A stretch of 64,000 nucleotides of DNA from Coprinellus micaceus. Taxonomy: Eukaryota; Basidiomycota; Agaricomycetes; Agaricales; Psathyrellaceae. Position numbers and translations under genes: made by a program. Below, piece after piece: positions 34,402 through 47,250 of the stretch; the stretch's first letter is position 1, and every line of letters starts with the position of its first letter. Under the pieces are notes generated by a model. It was not told the origin of the DNA. It searched no databases and saw nothing but the letters and a program-made list of their open reading frames with translations. The stretch is from contig OX596334.1 of NCBI GenBank assembly GCA_951394405.1, forward strand, positions 4,774,001 through 4,838,000, in the 5' to 3' direction.

Positions 34402-37400
34402 TGTACCGTAGGAACTACTCTCGATGAGTGGTGAGCGCCGAAACGTACAGGAACACGGCCGTGTCTTCCACAACTATGGCTCTCCGCTTTATATATATTC
34501 TTGCTGCGTTGTGGCCACTGGTAGGGGTACCCGTCAGAGACTTTTAATAGATGATGCGGCGATGCTGAGAGCTGTCCGAATTTTGGGGTTCTCTACGCTC
34601 CTGGCAGAGCGCTGGGCTCTGAGCGGGGCCAGAGGTTCGACGAGCGCCCCCCTTTGGGTTACTCAAGGCGATATCGAGGAGCCGGACAGTACAATCCGGG
34701 CGTCAGAAAACTCCGAACAAAGTTACCACTCACGTACGTCGGTTTTGATCCACAGGTTACTATCAATGACTGTGATTCGTGGAAGCTCACAGCCGAGAAT
34801 ATTTGCGACGATGGTTACCCGTTGTGTAAAGATGTAGGAAGCAGTCAACGAGAGTCGTGGTCTCCTCTCATGCTTTAGGCCTCCCAGCTTTGCCTAGGTA
34901 TCCCTCTCCCGTCATCTCGTACGCCAGGTATGAGATTTTGGGCGCTTAACCGTTCGGTAAATTCCGAAGATTACCCGGCCTCATCCATACCCCTTTCGAC
35001 GCAATCTATATTTACTACCTGTTCGAAGCCAAGAACCTCAGGAATTTCCCTTCTGTCTGGCACTATCTGACTTTGGAAGCACTGTCGAACCGAGCAGGGT
35101 CGCACTTTGGTTGATTGTGCCGCAGTCGGTGCAAATTGTCGTCGCTCAATCGAAGACTCCCCTCCATGCCCCTCCGCTGCAGCACTGAATGGTACTACCA
35201 TGTCCTCTGCACAAATACGCACCCACCCAAGATTCTAATATAACGATCTAGTGACATTGAAGGCTTGTTCAAGCACCCGCGATGTAGGTTCATTGTATCG
35301 CTCAAGTTGCATGGCGGCCTCGAATTCAGGGAAATTGTGGGAGTGAAACTGTGGGCGCTGCAGTGTATCCGGGTGTCTGGAGAAAATGAGGGTCTTTCGT
35401 TGGAACTTGTGCTTACTGACCTAGTCCCTAACTTCACGGTGGAGAACACCGGCGGGAGTGATCAAGCGCATTCTCTGGAAAGAGCCGGGCGGGGCTCGGT
35501 GAGACGTTTGTAATATTTTGTATATACACTCATTTCCCCTCTTCGCTATAACCATTCCCGATTATGCGGCTGGATACCTACGTGCTTGTGCCCGTTCCCA
35601 AGAATGAGTCCGAGTCGGGCGCTTAGGGGCCTCGGGAAATGCCGAATGCCTTGTTGATGCGCTTCGCCACTTTCGTTGCTTGCTTCCACACCATCATGTT
35701 CCTCGTCGATGGAATTCGTGAAATATCTCAAACTGCCCTGACTATGTACACCAGAAGCTCGCTGTCACTATGCCCAACGGACCCTGTCGTAATTTAGACT
35801 TGCCTCTCGATCTCGGTCCTCGGTTGTGACGGCGGCAAGCACGAGGAGTCTCGCTGGGCAAGAAGCTTGATTTTCGGAGGAATGGTGCGTATGCGTATTA
35901 CTTCTCCTTCGTAGGTGGTTTAGGCTGAGCTAGTGGTTGTCAGCCTTTGAGAAATAGACCCGTTTGAGCTGGCATATACCCCCAGCCTCAATACGACTCG
36001 TTCCGCGGTTTCACGCCCTACGACTCGTTCCTCATGTTACGGATGGACGTCCGATGGCGATATTGCGTACGGGGCTTTGGCATTCGATTTCTACTGACTG
36101 GAGTGTCGTCGTACTGGCTGGTAACCTGATGGTCAATTAGTGCGCATGGCTTAGCATCGTCACTTCGATCGTATCCACGAGGAACAATGAATGCAGGTCT
36201 ACCAGCCCAATGGTCCCCGCTTCCGCGGAGAGTGCATCGTGGGTACACATACCCTCCCCAACGACGGTGATGGTGACCCTTTCCCGAGTCCCGTTCGTAT
36301 GACCTGGAACGGCTGCGTCGGCACAGGTTCGATGCACGCTGGGCCGGGGAAGGGGTTCACGGACATAGGGTCGAGGTGTTCGACGACGGCTGGCGTGGAT
36401 TCATCTGCTTCTCGCCGTACGAATTTCCCCCCAGGATGACTTGGGCTTTACGATCCGGGCCATCCGGGGCTGGGTGGGGGTGTAACGAGCTTCTGCAAAC
36501 TTAACAGTGCGTACCCTCTATCTATCTATCTGGATTGCGAGGAAGCTCATGATTTCTATCCGTAGATGCCGCCTTTTGAGCACCTTCACCACGCATGCGC
36601 ATTCGATGGCCCCTGGCCGGAAATTGAGACCGCCGACCTCGACTACACGAGATGGGCGGTAATTAAGCTTGTTTCAAGGAGAGACTTAGTGTCCTTAATT
36701 GCAACATCAGTTCGTTAGATTCGCGCCGGGTGTCTCGGGTTGCAGCTATATGGGCGTTTGTCGTGGGCTTTACCGCTACATATTACTACGCCTCTTGGGT
36801 TCCGTGATATCGTTTCTTCCGGCGTTGAATCTGGCAGCTGCCTCGGTCGTACCCCTACTATTCGCTTCCGCAGTTTCTACCACCCCTCTTCGATGTACTT
36901 CGTCTATTATCGTTATGTACTCCCCGTAATATTGACGTCCCTCCCAATGGACTTCTGAATTCTCATCCTCCCGAGCAGCAGTCACGCTTTTGGATTCGCC
37001 CCTATCTGAGGCTAGCGTGAGGAATTGACGGCGCCAACTGGGACTGCTTCCGTCATGCCATCCATCTCTCTCTCTGCAACCGTGACCATCTCGCCTTCAA
37101 TGTCCGCCAAGGGGTTCCATAGGACGATATAGCGTCGCCTCCGGTGTAAGCTGGCCTCAACCTTCAACTACAAAGCTTCCCGAACAAATCACCCAGGACG
37201 ATGACCAATGCCGGTGTAGGACGGGCTCGGGGCGGTTGAACGTGCTTACTACCTACGGAGTCTGCCAGTTAGTAGAATACTCTGGTAGCCCGCACTGGTG
37301 AAGATGAGGAGCTTTCATGCGGTGCGTGGATGGATGGTCGACGTCCTCGTCGTTGGAGGTGCTGAAGCAGAGAAGAGGTGCGTCTGTTTTGTTGTTTCAA

Positions 37401-39546
37401 CTCAAGAACATGCGCTCATTCATCCTACCCCCTTGTCAAGACCAATCTCACCCCTACTCGCTTTAGTCTGTGATTTTTGGGACGAAGGCGTCGACTTTGA
37501 AGCGGGTAATGTCGGCTCTTGGAAGAAATGGTGCGGCCCTCGTCCTGTTCGACGTATAAGGCTCTGCTAACGACCTCTCCTCTGCTTCCAGACGACGGCG
37601 CTCTAAACCTCCGTTACTACCTTCCTACCGCCACTAACAATCGTCAAGAAGGGCCCGGGCTGTCGTAGAAGCCCATGGGCACCTTTAGTTGATGCAGAAA
37701 CGCGGGTCTAGGACCATGGTACGTTCGCCTTGTGGATGTCTACTTCACCCCCTGCCCACTTATACTCTGGATCTTCTAGATACACGCGATGCGTACGCCT
37801 TCTCAACTGGCCGAACTTAGCACACTTGGTATCTTTAAGCGGTGGGTAGTGCGTGTCGTGGATGGCAACCGGTACGAATGGGTGCAGGTTCAAGTTATAG
37901 GTACGCCGATGCGTTGCCGCGATTTAAAAACCACAACCTTACCGTTTCATCATATCCTCCAGGTCTCCAACTTCAAGGACCTCCCTGCCGTGTTCGACTA
38001 CCGGAATTCGGGATCCACCATCCAGCACCGACTGCCTGACCCAACCGACGTTCCCTCCCAACACTCCCAGCATCAGTGTCGGCCTGGACCACTTCAGGAC
38101 CAGCTGTCCTCAACATACCTCGTGAGCATGTCGATATCCATGCTCCGGGGCCATGCAGGTGTGCGTCGGGTGACTTTGCCACACGCACGGTTCGGTGGGA
38201 ATGAGGACTCATGTGAGGTGCCACAGTGGGATGACATGTGCCTGGCGATGGTGGGTGGGGTTTGGACGAACGCAAGGTGAGTTATGCTTGACAATATCGA
38301 GAGGTCGTACTCAATGCCTCCCCCGTGCCTAGATCCTCTTACGAAGAGTCTCAGGCACCCTCAAGGCGCCCTCATTACGTTGAGCTGCCCTGCTCGGAAA
38401 GTCATGGCCTGCGTCGGGGAATGATACGACGAGATGGAGCGGCAGGAAGTTCTTTAGGGTAACTGGTGAGTCCGGCGATTCCTACGAATCGGCAGCGACC
38501 CACTTAATCGTCTCTAGATCGCTCTCCGCCAGGACGAAGCGCTGGATAGGTCCTAAAAATCCCCCCAGGTTCCGCCGTCGGTGACACCATGCCCAGCATT
38601 CACCCCTCCACTACCACCCCTGGGGCCCATCCCTACGCTGAAAGCCCCAACCCTGGGGGCGAAGGCCTCTCAGACCCTCAACGCTCGACCGTCGCTCACT
38701 CCCATTCGCGTTCGGGTAGTGACGCTCATCCCGCCCGATCCCGTGTTGGGCACGTCTTTCCAACGACTAAGTGGACTGGTTTGGGGGATCCTGGCGGTTG
38801 GAGGGGTGCCTTTGTGGTATGCGTTGATGTTGAGTGCCCAACGGGTACGCCCTGCACCTTCCGGTCAGACTCGGGACTCACTTCACTCAGGGCAGGGTCA
38901 GCACTGCCCTCGGTCCTAGCGAGCAAATATTGGGGGAATCGTCTCGACCAGCATGCTTAGGGTTGCTCATGGGCACTACGCTAATCCGCGTCCGATCGGT
39001 CAGTAGCTTCGATGTTTTACCCCCCTCAGTGGTTTCTGATGCTGCGCTGTGCGTTCCTGTAGATCCTGTATGTGTCATACCCGCACAACGCCTACTTCGA
39101 TCGCCTCTGGGGGAAGCTGCAGAACTCCAGCTTCTCCGCGAGGTTTGACGATAGGAGATGAACGGACGTATCGATTGACAGGGGCTTGCACGAAGACGGT
39201 GGCGCTGAATTGCCAGGCTGGTCCCATTCAAGATGACATGGGTGTTCTTTCAGAACCCTGTTCCCGTTGTACGTACGCTACCTAATGAGCCGACGCATTC
39301 CCTTTATCGTCTAAATGTGAATTCAAATTTCACTCATGGCGTTGATCTGTGAAGGTTCACTCACCTTCGTTTACAGATAAAGCCCGTGCATCGATCACAC
39401 TGGCAAAACTCGTGGCCACTCAAACAGCCAGTTCGAATGAAGCTAAAAGACCTCGTGGCGGCGTCAAGTGCTGCGGAGTGAGGTCCATTAAATGCTGCGC
39501 GCAGCTACGCACCCACTTCAACCCAAAATCATCCTCTCTCGTTGAG
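34402..39546. other. No gene recognised
   Basis: The first 100 bases are the promoter side of paralogue 6, with TTTATATATATTC at about 34490 on the expected side. Beyond that, scattered open frames (for example 36191-36439, 37789-38280 and 39349 on, plus) contain no family motif, and their splice logic does not connect. Some long GC-rich frames suggest a decayed gene at 36-38 kb. I could not name it. Confidence 0.35.
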
Positions 39547-41291
39547 ATGTCTCTGCCCCCGGACGCCCTCGTTGACCTCATCGCGTTGATGTGGTCTCTA
39601 CGCCGTGCGGATGACCCCGATCATCCTACCCATGCGTCCCCACCCCTCCCTCAGGGCGAGGATGGCTCCGATCATGGATCGTCCAACATCGTGACAAGGT
39701 AAGGATCTCCTCTCCCCCGTCTGGTTGATGTCTGTCTCTGACCTCGTGACCCCTAGTCCGAACTCACCTCACAGCAACGCGATAATGCACAATTCCGCCC
39801 TCCCCGTGAATCGGCTCCCTTCCGAGCTCCTATGCAACATATTTCTCTTCCTCAGGCCGAATATCGTGCCATTCCAGGAGCTAGGCAGTGGCCGTCTAAT
39901 TCAGCGTGGCAGGGAGCATCGACCGAACATCGCCTGGCTCTTCGCGATGACCCACGTCTGCGGGTACTGGAGACAGATCGCGTGTGGGGAGCCGACATTG
40001 TGGGACCACCTCGCACTACCCGAGTCTGTGACAATCAAGGATCGACTGGGGCATGTGCTCATCGACCGCGCTGGGCTGGCCCTCCCCCTCCACCTCCAGG
40101 AACCCATCACATCCTCGATTCTCTTCATACATTCATTGACACCTGCGCAGTGGACGCGCCTCCACACCATATCCTTGACGCCGTGCCCAGTGGGTGAGGT
40201 CGCGGCCCGGTATGCGCTTGAAACGCTTCGGCCTGTATGCCCACCACTTCTTACAACCCTGGCGCTCGACCTCCCAATGATGTCCCTTCCTCAAATCTTC
40301 GAAGGGAAATTCCCGTCCCTGCGTCACTTGACGCTCGTCCAAGCATCGACATGGGAACTCAACAACGACTTTAGTCGGGTGACCTACCTCAAGCTAGCGA
40401 GTCAGCCTGCCCATCACCGTGTCGCGATGCCCGTTTTTCTTCATCTCCTCAGCCGGCTTCCACTCCTCGAATACCTGTCCCTTGACAACGCTGGCCCCAA
40501 TGCCGAAGAACCCTCAGTGGTTGCCCATTCAGTCGCCCTCCCTCGACTTCGAACGCTTGAACTGTGTGACGCCCTTCCCGACCCCCGCAAGGTCCTCGTC
40601 AACCTGGAGCTCCCAATCGACTGCATCATCCACTGTGCACGTCACAGGAGCAAGAGCCAAGAGGCCGTTCTCCTAGGACCGCGAGATCCAGCAGGGATAG
40701 TTTCGGGTCTTCCGTGCCAACCGACCATTGCTGTCGTCGATCTGCATGGCCCAAGATCGGTTGACTACGACCGACTGGTCTTCAAGAGCAATACGATGTA
40801 CGTCGATACGAGGGAGTGGAGTGGACATCATGCGAAGGGGATGAAGGACGTACTAGAGACTGTTACGGAGATATATGTCGGGGCGCACTCCTCGTACGCA
40901 GTCCATTGCGCGACCGTCTTGTGGAAGGGGTTGCTCAAGAAAACGCCAAATGTTCGCGAGATTACGTTTATGACGGGTGTACATACGGCTAGCATTATCG
41001 AGGAGGCTCGGAAGGTAGAGGTGAGCAACCGTCTACATTACCCTTCGTTTATTCAAATGTTGATGTAATTCGCAGGAAAACATCGCTGAGCACCTGCAGC
41101 ACATACGCTTCAGAGCTAGTGCTGCGAAGCGTCTGAATCGCCACGTCAAGAAGTGCCCGGCACTGGATAAGCTGGTAGACGGGACCTACGTCCTTTGGCG
41201 GCGAAGTATAGAGACGGGCGGTCCGGCGTCGTGTAGCATCATGGCGAAGGATGTGCAGCCGCCGTCTCATCCCGTTTTCAGCCAGGATTGA
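39547..41291 (+). CDS. F-box protein, 543 aa
   Basis: Exons 39547-39698, 39757-41020 and 41076-41291 join in phase to 543 residues. A typical F-box start, LPVNRLPSELLCNIFLFL, lies near residues 65-82, followed by the common basidiomycete pattern VCGYWRQIACGEPTLWDHL. This identifies a substrate adaptor of an SCF ubiquitin ligase. The remainder is Leu-rich with irregular repeats (LRHLTLV, YLKLAS, LEYLSLDN, LRTLELCD), as in F-box/LRR proteins. The upstream frame is open to an ATG at 39349, so 66 more residues are possible; I chose the second ATG because the extra part looks non-coding. A relic of its 3' end reappears near 44.45 kb. Confidence 0.82.
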
Positions 41292-42148
41292 TGCCCGCGC
41301 GTCTATAACCTATTGTGCATTTTTGCCGTCTTAGGTGTTTCGAATTTCATGTCTGCTGACCCTAACAAACTTGAAGCGATGGGCGTTGAGGGGTTCACCT
41401 TTTGTGTGGTCGAGTCTCCCTTAACCGCCGGGCAGTGCCCTTGCTATCTTCGTCTGTGTTTTGCCTCGAGAACGGCTCAGCCCTCGAAGGAGGTGCGGCA
41501 TGTATGCCAGATTCACGAGCGTCTGTGCATCTGTTTCCGACTGAGGTACGTACCCTTCTATGATTTGCTAGTAGACCGTTCTGACCCCTGGCCTACAGCG
41601 CCCAGCGTTCCGAACCTAGACCAATGGGCTAGTGTGGCACAACTAATTAAGCATAGGGTTCGCGGGTAGGTCAGAAATTCCGAGGGTATCAATCAAGAAC
41701 GAAGCGTCGAAGGGTCCTCGTATCTCATTGTGCTCCTAACGGGGCCTCGAGACCTTTTGTATTGGGAGCTGGGCGGTGTGTTAAGGTTCGGTGGCTACGC
41801 GGTTTGAAGCACGGCATTGGGCGCTAAACCATCGAACAGGCGCCTGCCTGGATCTGTTTCTGGGGTTCCAGCACTGCCTTGGTGGGAGGCCATTGCTACA
41901 TATGGCCCCGGGGCCTTGAAGGTGTAGTTCCACGAATGCGGGAGGGCTGCTTCGATGATTATCAGCTCCTCTAGAAGTCATGGAAGGCGGGTTTGCCGTC
42001 ACGACTCCCTGTGAGCTCGTGGGACCCTCGCTGTCTGGCGGTATAAGAGCTTACTATATACAGCTGCTAATATATAGCACATCAACCCAGGTCTTCCCTC
42101 CTCCCATCCTCCTCAGGAGCTCTCCCTCACTGCACCACAAGGCTTTCC

Positions 42149-44062
42149 ATGCAGCTCAGGTCGGAAGAAATCAAGGCTCTGTCCGAAACCATTGCGTCCT
42201 GGCGCATGGAGGAGGTGAGTTATTTCGATGCTCCGGTGGTGCCCTCTGACGTGCGCCTCTCAGAGTATCACATGTGCGAAGCCATCAGTCCTTTCCCTTC
42301 GTTCCTTCACCGGCTTACCGTACACAGTGACCTTTTATACCTTGTATGTGAGTGACGTTGCTGTGCCGCGGCCCATCCGAGAGCCATGCTGATCATAATA
42401 CACTAGACCTACTATTGCTTGACCACAATGCACGAAGAGGTGCCATTTCCTCTATCTCTAGCCCCGAGAGTGGGGTGCTAACCGTATCCCCCATCAGGTC
42501 TCAAGAATTTTTCCTCAGAAACGTTGGCCAGGGAAAGCTATATTCATCGTCTTGAGGTACGGTACCCTGTTTCAGATGTCCATAGAGCTTCATAGTGCGT
42601 AATCTAAAGCAGAAAAAGCACGAACCCCTCCTTACTCTACTTCCCTCCAGCGAGCTACAGAACCTACTGTAACATCTCCCCCGTTGTGAGTGAGGCCTTT
42701 TCTCAACAGTTTCTGGCTAACGCAGGTATCTTGGATGCGGTGCCCATCGCACATTTCCAGGGATGCAAGATCCTGCATGTTATCGTGTTTTGTAGGCCTC
42801 TATGCCTTCTTCCCTCTCCAGTCACTCACCCCGAGGTTGCACTTCACCTCAGCGACGCGTAAATCGGTAGCTGTTGTTGCGGACGGTAAGTAACTTGTGG
42901 CCAGCCCTACAGGATGTCCTGAAAGAGGTTTCTCAGTTACAATGGCACTATGCGTATCCGCCCTTCTCCGCGCGAGACGGATCTGGTTTATTTGTATTAT
43001 GCTCCTCTGCTCGGTGGGTCATCACCTTCCGTCCTCCGCAGTCCACCTCACCGATCATGACTGACAAGCCACATGTAGGCTCTCCCGCTGGTGTGTTTCG
43101 CCTTCGATCTCAGAGGTCGCGTTCTGGGTCAAGGTGCGATCTGAGCCGCCTCTGCCGTTGATAAACCCCTCACTGCAATGATGACTCTGAATTTAGCCGA
43201 ACCTGTCTCGCAACTCGACCAAGAGCTTGGGTACCCATGCTACCTCCCGGAGGACTCCTCCTACGCCAATTCCTTCCCAGGGGCGAACACGAACCTACTC
43301 TCTTACATGAACTTGGTGAGGGCCCTAGGTAGGTTTAACGCCTTCAAATTCGGTCGATTTCCTTACGAAATGGATCCCATATAGTGTTTACACTACTAGC
43401 AACACAAACGCTGATTCACGGTTATAAGGCCCATGGTGGACACCTCCTCAGGGTCATCGTTCGTGACGGGGGTATATATTATCTCACAGCCGCAAGTAAG
43501 AGAATGGCTTGTTGTCTATTCTGACACAACGGGGCTAAGGCCCTCCGGTTACACTCTTAGTGACCCGCCTTGCTTTTGCTACCGTTCTATTCCCTGGAAT
43601 AATGGGGGTGCGTAGTCACATACGGTTAGGAAATACCCAAGCCTCTGACCGTCGCCATTCTTGTGCCTAGTCATCAAAAGACCGGAGCCTTTCTGGAGCG
43701 TGCGTTGAAGCCTGTCCCTCGCGAACAGCAGAGTCTAATTTTATTTTATTTTATTTTATTTTTTATTTTTCATTTATAGCGTGCTATTAGGGTGTGTATT
43801 GAAACCCGCATTGTCTCCTCCGCTGCTTACTAACCCGCCACTTACCAACGCCTGCACCAGCTTCTCGGACTTCGTTATGCCCATCCTCGCACAAAGGCTC
43901 CTGCTTAACATCAGAGCGACAGGCGACTTACGGGCAAGCTCCGCAGCGTCCACCTTCCTGCTAGACCCCCCACAGCCCGATGAAAATACAAGAGACAACG
44001 AATGGGTCGATCCACCTGAGCCTCAGATGCCCAGTGATAGCAGTCGCGAGACCCGAGCGTAA
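42149..44062 (+). CDS. DUF6533-like multi-pass membrane protein, paralogue 1
   Basis: Exon 1 (42149-42214, 22 codons, ending ASWRMEE), micro-exon 42264-42273, then a 20-nt exon (LTFYTLY) and TYYCLTTMHEE. Next comes VSRIFPQKRWPGKAIFIVLRYGTLFQ, the family core resembling DUF6533. TSYRTYCNISPV, a 31-nt exon and TRKSVAVVADG follow, then a membrane segment (TMALCVSALLRARRIW...), ALPLVCFAFDLR, and the extracellular-looking block SQLDQELGYPCYLPED. The last part has a further membrane segment with VRDGGIYYLTAA and ends MPILAQRLLLNIR plus a polar tail. Splice phases join in each block checked. A TTTTA microsatellite sits in the last intron. Function is unknown; seven or so membrane helices suggest a receptor-like protein. 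Confidence 0.65.
43739..43770. repeat. TTTTA microsatellite
   Basis: Four to five units of TTTTA with a slightly broken end, inside the last intron of paralogue 1. No coding effect is expected. Confidence 0.8.
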
Positions 44063-44439
44063 ACCGCGCGCGCCGAAGAGCGTTCGTGACCGCTCCCTAA
44101 TATATTTAGCGTCTATTCAGAAACCAAATAAACACTCGGGTTGTGACGGCGAGCTTGTATCCCGAGAATTTGTTATTTGGGGGCCCCCGACTGAAGATCC
44201 GTGTTGAGTAGCCGCACTGCGATCCTGTTGTCTCTTACACCCTGGACCAACCCCCAACAAATGCCCTGGCTTCATCCGACCCAAGACAATTTCGTCATCT
44301 GTCTATCTCACTTGCAGTTCACCCGGCTCCGCAATTCCTCTCCGGTAGCAGGCAGATTGGCTGGCAAATCAAAGATGCCTGGCTCTTCCCCACTCCGGAA
44401 ACGGTACACGTGGGGCTTGCCGACGATCGTGACTCGCCT

Positions 44440-44545
44440 GGTGTTACGGAAACTACGTCCATGGGCTCCAAGTGTAGCCTGGCATCGTATAGTATCGCGG
44501 TGAATGATGCCCTGTTTTCGGCCTGGACTGATTCCCGGATGTCCC
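44440..44545 (+). pseudogene. Relic of the F-box gene 3' end
   Basis: The sequence GTGTAGC...GCATCGTATAGTATCGCGG...GATG...CCTGTTTTC.GCC.GGA.TGAT.CCCG parallels 41230-41300, the last codons and stop of the F-box gene. The similarity then continues into the intergenic region (TGTGCAT..TTGCCGTCTT, then TTTCATGTCTGCTG...). The copy lacks the body of the gene. It marks the left edge of the duplicated unit that produced paralogue 2. Confidence 0.5.
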
Positions 44546-45355
44546 TAACGTACTGTGCATGTTCGCCGTCTTCTGATCAATAACGCCTCTCGAGTTTCAT
44601 GTCTGCTGCCCTACCGAACTTAGAAGGGTGGGCGTTTGGTTCATCTTTTGTCGGTTGAGTCTCCCTTCACCGTGAAGTAGTGCCCTTCCCCTCGTCGCTT
44701 GTGCCTTTTCTCGAAACTGGCCCAATCCCCGAGGAGAAGGGTATTGTGTGCCATCTGTTTCCGGCTCACGTACACACGTAATATTCCATGATTTGCGATG
44801 AGGCCGTCCTGACGCCCCGTCTACAGCACCCAGCAAATCAGCGTCCCGAACCCAGGGGCTCCTCGTAATGTAGCACAACATGGAGTACAAGGTTCGCGGA
44901 TAGGTCGGACCTTCCGAAATCGAAGCATTCTTGTATGTCATTGTGCCCCTAATGAAGCCTCGGGTCCCTTCGTATTGGAGACGGGCGCCATTTTAAGGTT
45001 CGTTGGCTACACGGTTCGGAACACGGCACCCGAGCGCTAAACCACCAAATAGGCGCCCGCACCTGTTCCAGGACCAAAGCACCGCCTTGGTGAGAGACAC
45101 TTACTACATGTGGCCGTGGGTTCTTTGTTTCAGGTATACGTGACGGCGTATTCCGAGTCGATGATTATCAGCTTCCCTCGAAGTTATCGAAGATGGATTT
45201 GCTATCCACGGTCCCCAGGCGGTTTGTGCGGCGCTGCGGGCTAGGCGGCCATGCATAATAGTATTTAGAGCAAACTCACAGGGCGACGACTTATGCACGG
45301 GCTCCTCCCCTATCGTCTCACCTTCACCCAAGCTCATAATAGCACGAAGCCATTC

Positions 45356-47250
45356 ATGTCTATGGAACCAGAACAACTCCAGGCTCTGGCTGAAGCTGTG
45401 GCTTCCTGGAGAATAGAAGAAGTGAGTTTTTGTGGTGCTCTGGCCATACTTTCTGACCCGTACCCCTCAGTGTATTACATGTGCGGGGCCATCGATGCTT
45501 GGTTGTGCAATCCCCATCGACTCACTCCCATTCAGTGCCCTTCTATACCTTTTATGTAAGCACCTGCGGTCGCTCCCTATCAGGATGTGTGTTGATTTGG
45601 ACCCTCTAGATCTACTACTGCCTAACCACGGTGCATGAAGAGGTACCCTTTCGTCCTCTCGGTTGGAGACCCCTGCCGCGGATGTACTGATGGCGTAACC
45701 GCCAGGTCTCGAGAATTCTGCCTGAGAAGCGCTGGCCGGGGAAAGTAATATTTGCCGTCTTGAGGTATGGAACCGTACTTCAAATCGTCCTAGAGCTGAG
45801 CAGTACGTCATCCAGTCAATAAAGCTTGCGTTAAGATGACCACTCACTCGGCTCCCATGTAGGGAACTACAGAACCTATGCTAGGATCTCCCCTCTAGTG
45901 CGTTGGAACGCCGTTCACTATAGGCTTTCGTCGACCCTGGTGTATCAACTTCGTCATTTACGACACTCCTTTTCAGGTGTGCAAGGCACTTTCCATCGCG
46001 CGGATGAGTAAGGAACCCCAATGACATCTCCCAGCCAATTCCGACCACTAAATCGGAGTTACCTCGGTTATCTAGCGACGCGTAACTTGGTGGCTGTGGT
46101 CGCAGACGGTAAGCAAAGCCTTGGGTGGGTGCGAATTACCTTTGACCACATAACACAGTTGCCATTGGCCTCTGTGTGTCCGCACTGCTTGGGGCGAGGC
46201 GCCTCTGCTTTATCCTCATCATGCTTGTTTGTTCTGTACGAAACCGGGATCTGCGCATCCGCCGACCAACTTGCTGACTCGAAACACGAATCAAGGTCCT
46301 CCCTGTCGTGTCGTTTGCCTTTCTCATGAAAGGTTATAGCCTATCCCCAGGTGCGAGACGAATGGATTGGGAGCGCGCTGGTTGATAGAGCTGACTGTGG
46401 CGTCAATTTAGCTAAACCTATCTCTCAACTCGACACAGAGCTTGGGTACCCATGTACTTTTGTTGAGGCCTCGTCGTACCTGACTCCCAGTTCTGGGGCA
46501 AACCTAAACTTGCTTGCGTATATGAATTTCGTGAGGGCCATACGTAGGTCACCAACTATTCCTACAGTCTGCCATCTGATTCACCCCTGAAATACCTTCA
46601 ACAGTGTTCACAGTCTTGGCATTCCAAGCCATAGTTTATGGATACAAAACTCACGGAGGGCGCATCCTCAGGGTCATCGGTAGAGAGGGCGGCATATACT
46701 ATGTCATGGCAGTAGGTAGGGCGATGATACCTTCTCGCTGTTGGCTCAAAGGAACTAAACCTCTTCCACGATTAGTGAACCGTCTTGCGGTGGCCACGCT
46801 TCAGATACCTGCGCATAACGCGAGGGAGGTAAATAAATTTGCATTGCAGTGCTACTCCTCTGAGACGCTGTTCGCTAACAGCATTGGGCTGTCTAGTCAC
46901 AAGCAGGGGCCCGAGCTCTATTGTGCGTGTGACCCATTCTTCTAAGTGCTAGGATTTTCTAACGGTTGCGGTTAGGATCCTAGCGGTGTATGTGATTAAA
47001 GAATTGGACTACAGTGCTCACCAGCTGATCGTTAGTCGTTCCTTAAAACAGCTTTTCAGACTTCGCCATGCCCATCCTGGTCCAAAGGCTTTTCCTGGAT
47101 ATTAGGGCAACGGATAACCGCGCGCACACCCTAGCCTCAACTTTCCTCCTCGACCCGACACCAGTCAATGACGATACAGGGCACTTCGAAAACTTCGCTG
47201 CGTCTGAGTCTCAGATGCCCAGCGACGGTGGTTGGGAGAGTCGAGTGTAA
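45356..47250 (+). CDS. DUF6533-like multi-pass membrane protein, paralogue 2
   Basis: Exon 1 (45356-45421, 22 codons, MSMEPEQLQALAEAV...) starts at an ATG that keeps the family's exon length. The 10-nt micro-exon is 45471-45480. Then follow LPFYTFY, IYYCLTTVHEE and VSRILPEKRWPGKVIFAVLRYGT. NYRTYARISPL, a 31-nt exon beginning VCKALS and TRNLVAVVADG come next. Later blocks are a membrane segment (AIGLCVSALLGARRL), VLPVVSFAFLMK, SQLDTELGYPCTFVE, and a helix with IGREGGIYYVMAVG. The last exon holds MPILVQRLFLDIR and ends at 47250. It is the closest copy to paralogue 1, and their upstream regions are also alike, pointing to a tandem duplication of the whole unit. Confidence 0.65.

Noticed and set aside
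36018..38275. Possible decayed second laccase, from a minus-strand HLHG near 38150 and an LRG...FIV block near 36200
   Set aside because: The two blocks are in the wrong order for one minus-strand gene and no linking exons or copper motifs are present.
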